DNA of 64,000 nucleotides from Archilochus colubris. Its lineage: Eukaryota; Chordata; Aves; Apodiformes; Trochilidae. The notes under the pieces were generated by a model. That model saw nothing but the letters and a program-made list of their open reading frames with translations, was not told the origin of the DNA and searched no databases. Both the position numbers and the translations under genes were made by a program. Of the stretch, positions 54,503 to 64,000 are shown piece after piece. The stretch spans positions 620,001 to 684,000 of the forward strand of contig CM041090.1 of assembly GCA_023079485.1 (NCBI GenBank). The letters are read 5' to 3'. The first letter of the stretch is position 1, and each line of letters opens with the position of its first letter.

Positions 54503-55651
54503 CTGTTTATCAAAAGAAAAAGAAGAAAAATCAAAACAAAAGGAGAGAGACACAGCTTATTTTTTAATAAGAAAAATGAAATAATGGTAACTTTCAAATA
54601 ACAATATGGTAACTTTCAGAGAAAGTTACAATTCACAAGTCACAATTCAATTTACAGAATCTACATAGTAATGAAGTTTTACATCTAATTGCTATCAGCT
54701 TTCATACAAGCAGCTACTTCAGAACAAAGATGTGCACTCATGCTCATAAAGTATCTTGTTCATGTGTGCCACACATCCACATACAGATGCCCACGTGTCA
54801 ACTGACATTCATGCCAAACTATATCCCTGTATAAATTCCTTTCACCTTATCTCACATTTTCTTAAGCTAAGCAAACATCTAGCAAACCCCAAGAAACAGC
54901 TGTTTGTAGACCTAAAGAAAAGCATATTTAATGTGCACATTTCAGCATCACTGCTCTTCTGAACAGTCTCTTCCAGAAGAGAAAATCTAGTGTAAGATAT
55001 CATCCTTGAGGCAGTGATGAGACTTAGGTGACCTACAAAACCCACACTTCTGTTCCTTGATAGATTTGAATCTCCACACAGAATTCACAGCAGAAATGCA
55101 GAGGATTCAGTATTTCTGAAAATCACCATCTTCATTCTTTAGAGAACACCAATATTTGTCATTTCTTCCAGAAGGGTGGTATTAGAGGTTAATATGGTTC
55201 ACATATGAACTAGCAAGGTAAAACTGTAGTATCACAGCTATAAACTTATTTTTGATGACCTTCAGATTCCTGTATGAAGAAATCCAGTAGATGATGGCTT
55301 CTCCTGCAGCATTATGTTAAATATTCCCAGAGCAAGAACCGCCATCATTTTATTAAACTGGTAATTTTGAGTATTAAAGTGCAACACCAACATTTTTACC
55401 ACAAATCACATATAGCCATTGACTAACAAACATGTAACATCTCCAGTTTACTTCTGGCCTTCATACTTGGACCCTGGGGACTGCTAACCCCAGGAGCACC
55501 AGATTTACTTTCTTGGTTCTGAAGAGGCCTGTTTTTCACAAAACACATATAACACATTCTAATGCCTAAGTTATCAGTAGAAAGGAGCTACCAAAGCTAC
55601 AGCTTGACCAGCTTCTCCCATTACACTGACACAGCCTAACACATCACCAAC
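54503..55651 (-). other. MAP3K9: MAP3K9 intron (1.15 kb)
   Basis: Bounded by the GTTGGT donor at 55651 and the acceptor at 54504-54503. It contains a short direct repeat (ATGGTAACTTTCA at 54584 and 54606) and an 8-bp-stem hairpin at 54609-54629, just over 100 nt upstream of the acceptor. No transposon was seen. Confidence 0.85.
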
Positions 55652-55892
55652 CTGAAGGGAGGCTGATATGGTTGCCATCTTTTAACTTGAGCCGGTTTCT
55701 CTTGAACTTCCCCATGCGTTTCTTCACCCGAGGCTTCTCCTGACACAGCTGGTGGATGATGATGTTGAGCTCCCTTTCCAGGATGTCTATCTCACGTTCT
55801 GCCAGCTCCTGTTCCCTCCTTCGGAGCAACTCCTCATGGTTCTTCTGCTCCACAGCAGCACGAGTCAGCTCCTCTTCCCATGTGCGCAGCTC
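55652..55892 (-). CDS. MAP3K9: MAP3K9 exon (241 bp): leucine zipper and start of CRIB
   Basis: After the acceptor CTGCCTTCAG the exon starts in phase 0 and encodes [60 protein letters not shown] and a basic segment ([13 protein letters not shown]) ending HISLPS. Heptad-spaced leucines and isoleucines mark the MLK double leucine zipper, which drives the homodimerisation needed for kinase activation and JNK signalling. The basic stretch leads straight into the CRIB motif. The exon exits one base into an Asp codon. It is intact and highly conserved in wording with mammalian MLK1. Confidence 0.97.

Positions 55893-64000
<8,108 letters not shown>

Overview
The window is vertebrate nuclear DNA, almost certainly from a bird. 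At least seven CR1 LINE fragments with typical avian 3' ends are scattered through it, no Alu, B1/B2 or L1 sequence is visible, and the genes have short exons with GT-AG splice sites and long AT-rich introns. The species cannot be named from the sequence.

Two protein-coding genes lie tail to tail. On the + strand are the last two coding exons of TTC9 (5990-6172 and 11320-11399, stop at 11397-11399); exon 1 and the start codon lie before base 1. On the - strand are the last eight coding exons of MAP3K9 (mixed-lineage kinase MLK1). They run from kinase subdomains IX-XI at 61642-61494 to the stop codon at 49764-49762. The N-terminal SH3 domain and most of the kinase domain lie beyond base 64000. 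All ten exons keep open reading frames and matching phases across their junctions, so both genes look intact. The same neighbours are found in human 14q24, which supports both calls.

Layout: 1-5989 TTC9 intron 1; 6173-11319 TTC9 intron 2; 11400 onward TTC9 3' UTR, with a polyadenylation signal candidate at 12101; about 17-39 kb intergenic, with CR1 copies; 39.7-49.76 kb a repeat-poor stretch that may be a very long MAP3K9 3' UTR, ending at a polyadenylation signal at 39703-39708 (- strand); 49.76-61.64 kb MAP3K9 exons and introns; 61.64-64 kb another MAP3K9 intron.

The two proteins have no known shared pathway. TTC9 is a small TPR cochaperone-like protein, and MAP3K9 is a Rac/Cdc42-responsive MAP3K feeding JNK and p38. 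I found no new biological system. The observations most worth a second look are two unusually readable MIR (CORE-SINE) copies, one downstream of each gene's stop codon; the possible 10-kb MAP3K9 3' UTR; a 101-bp direct repeat 402 bp apart; a CR1 nested in another CR1 in opposite orientation; and a (CTGT)n microsatellite serving as the polypyrimidine tract of a TTC9 exon.
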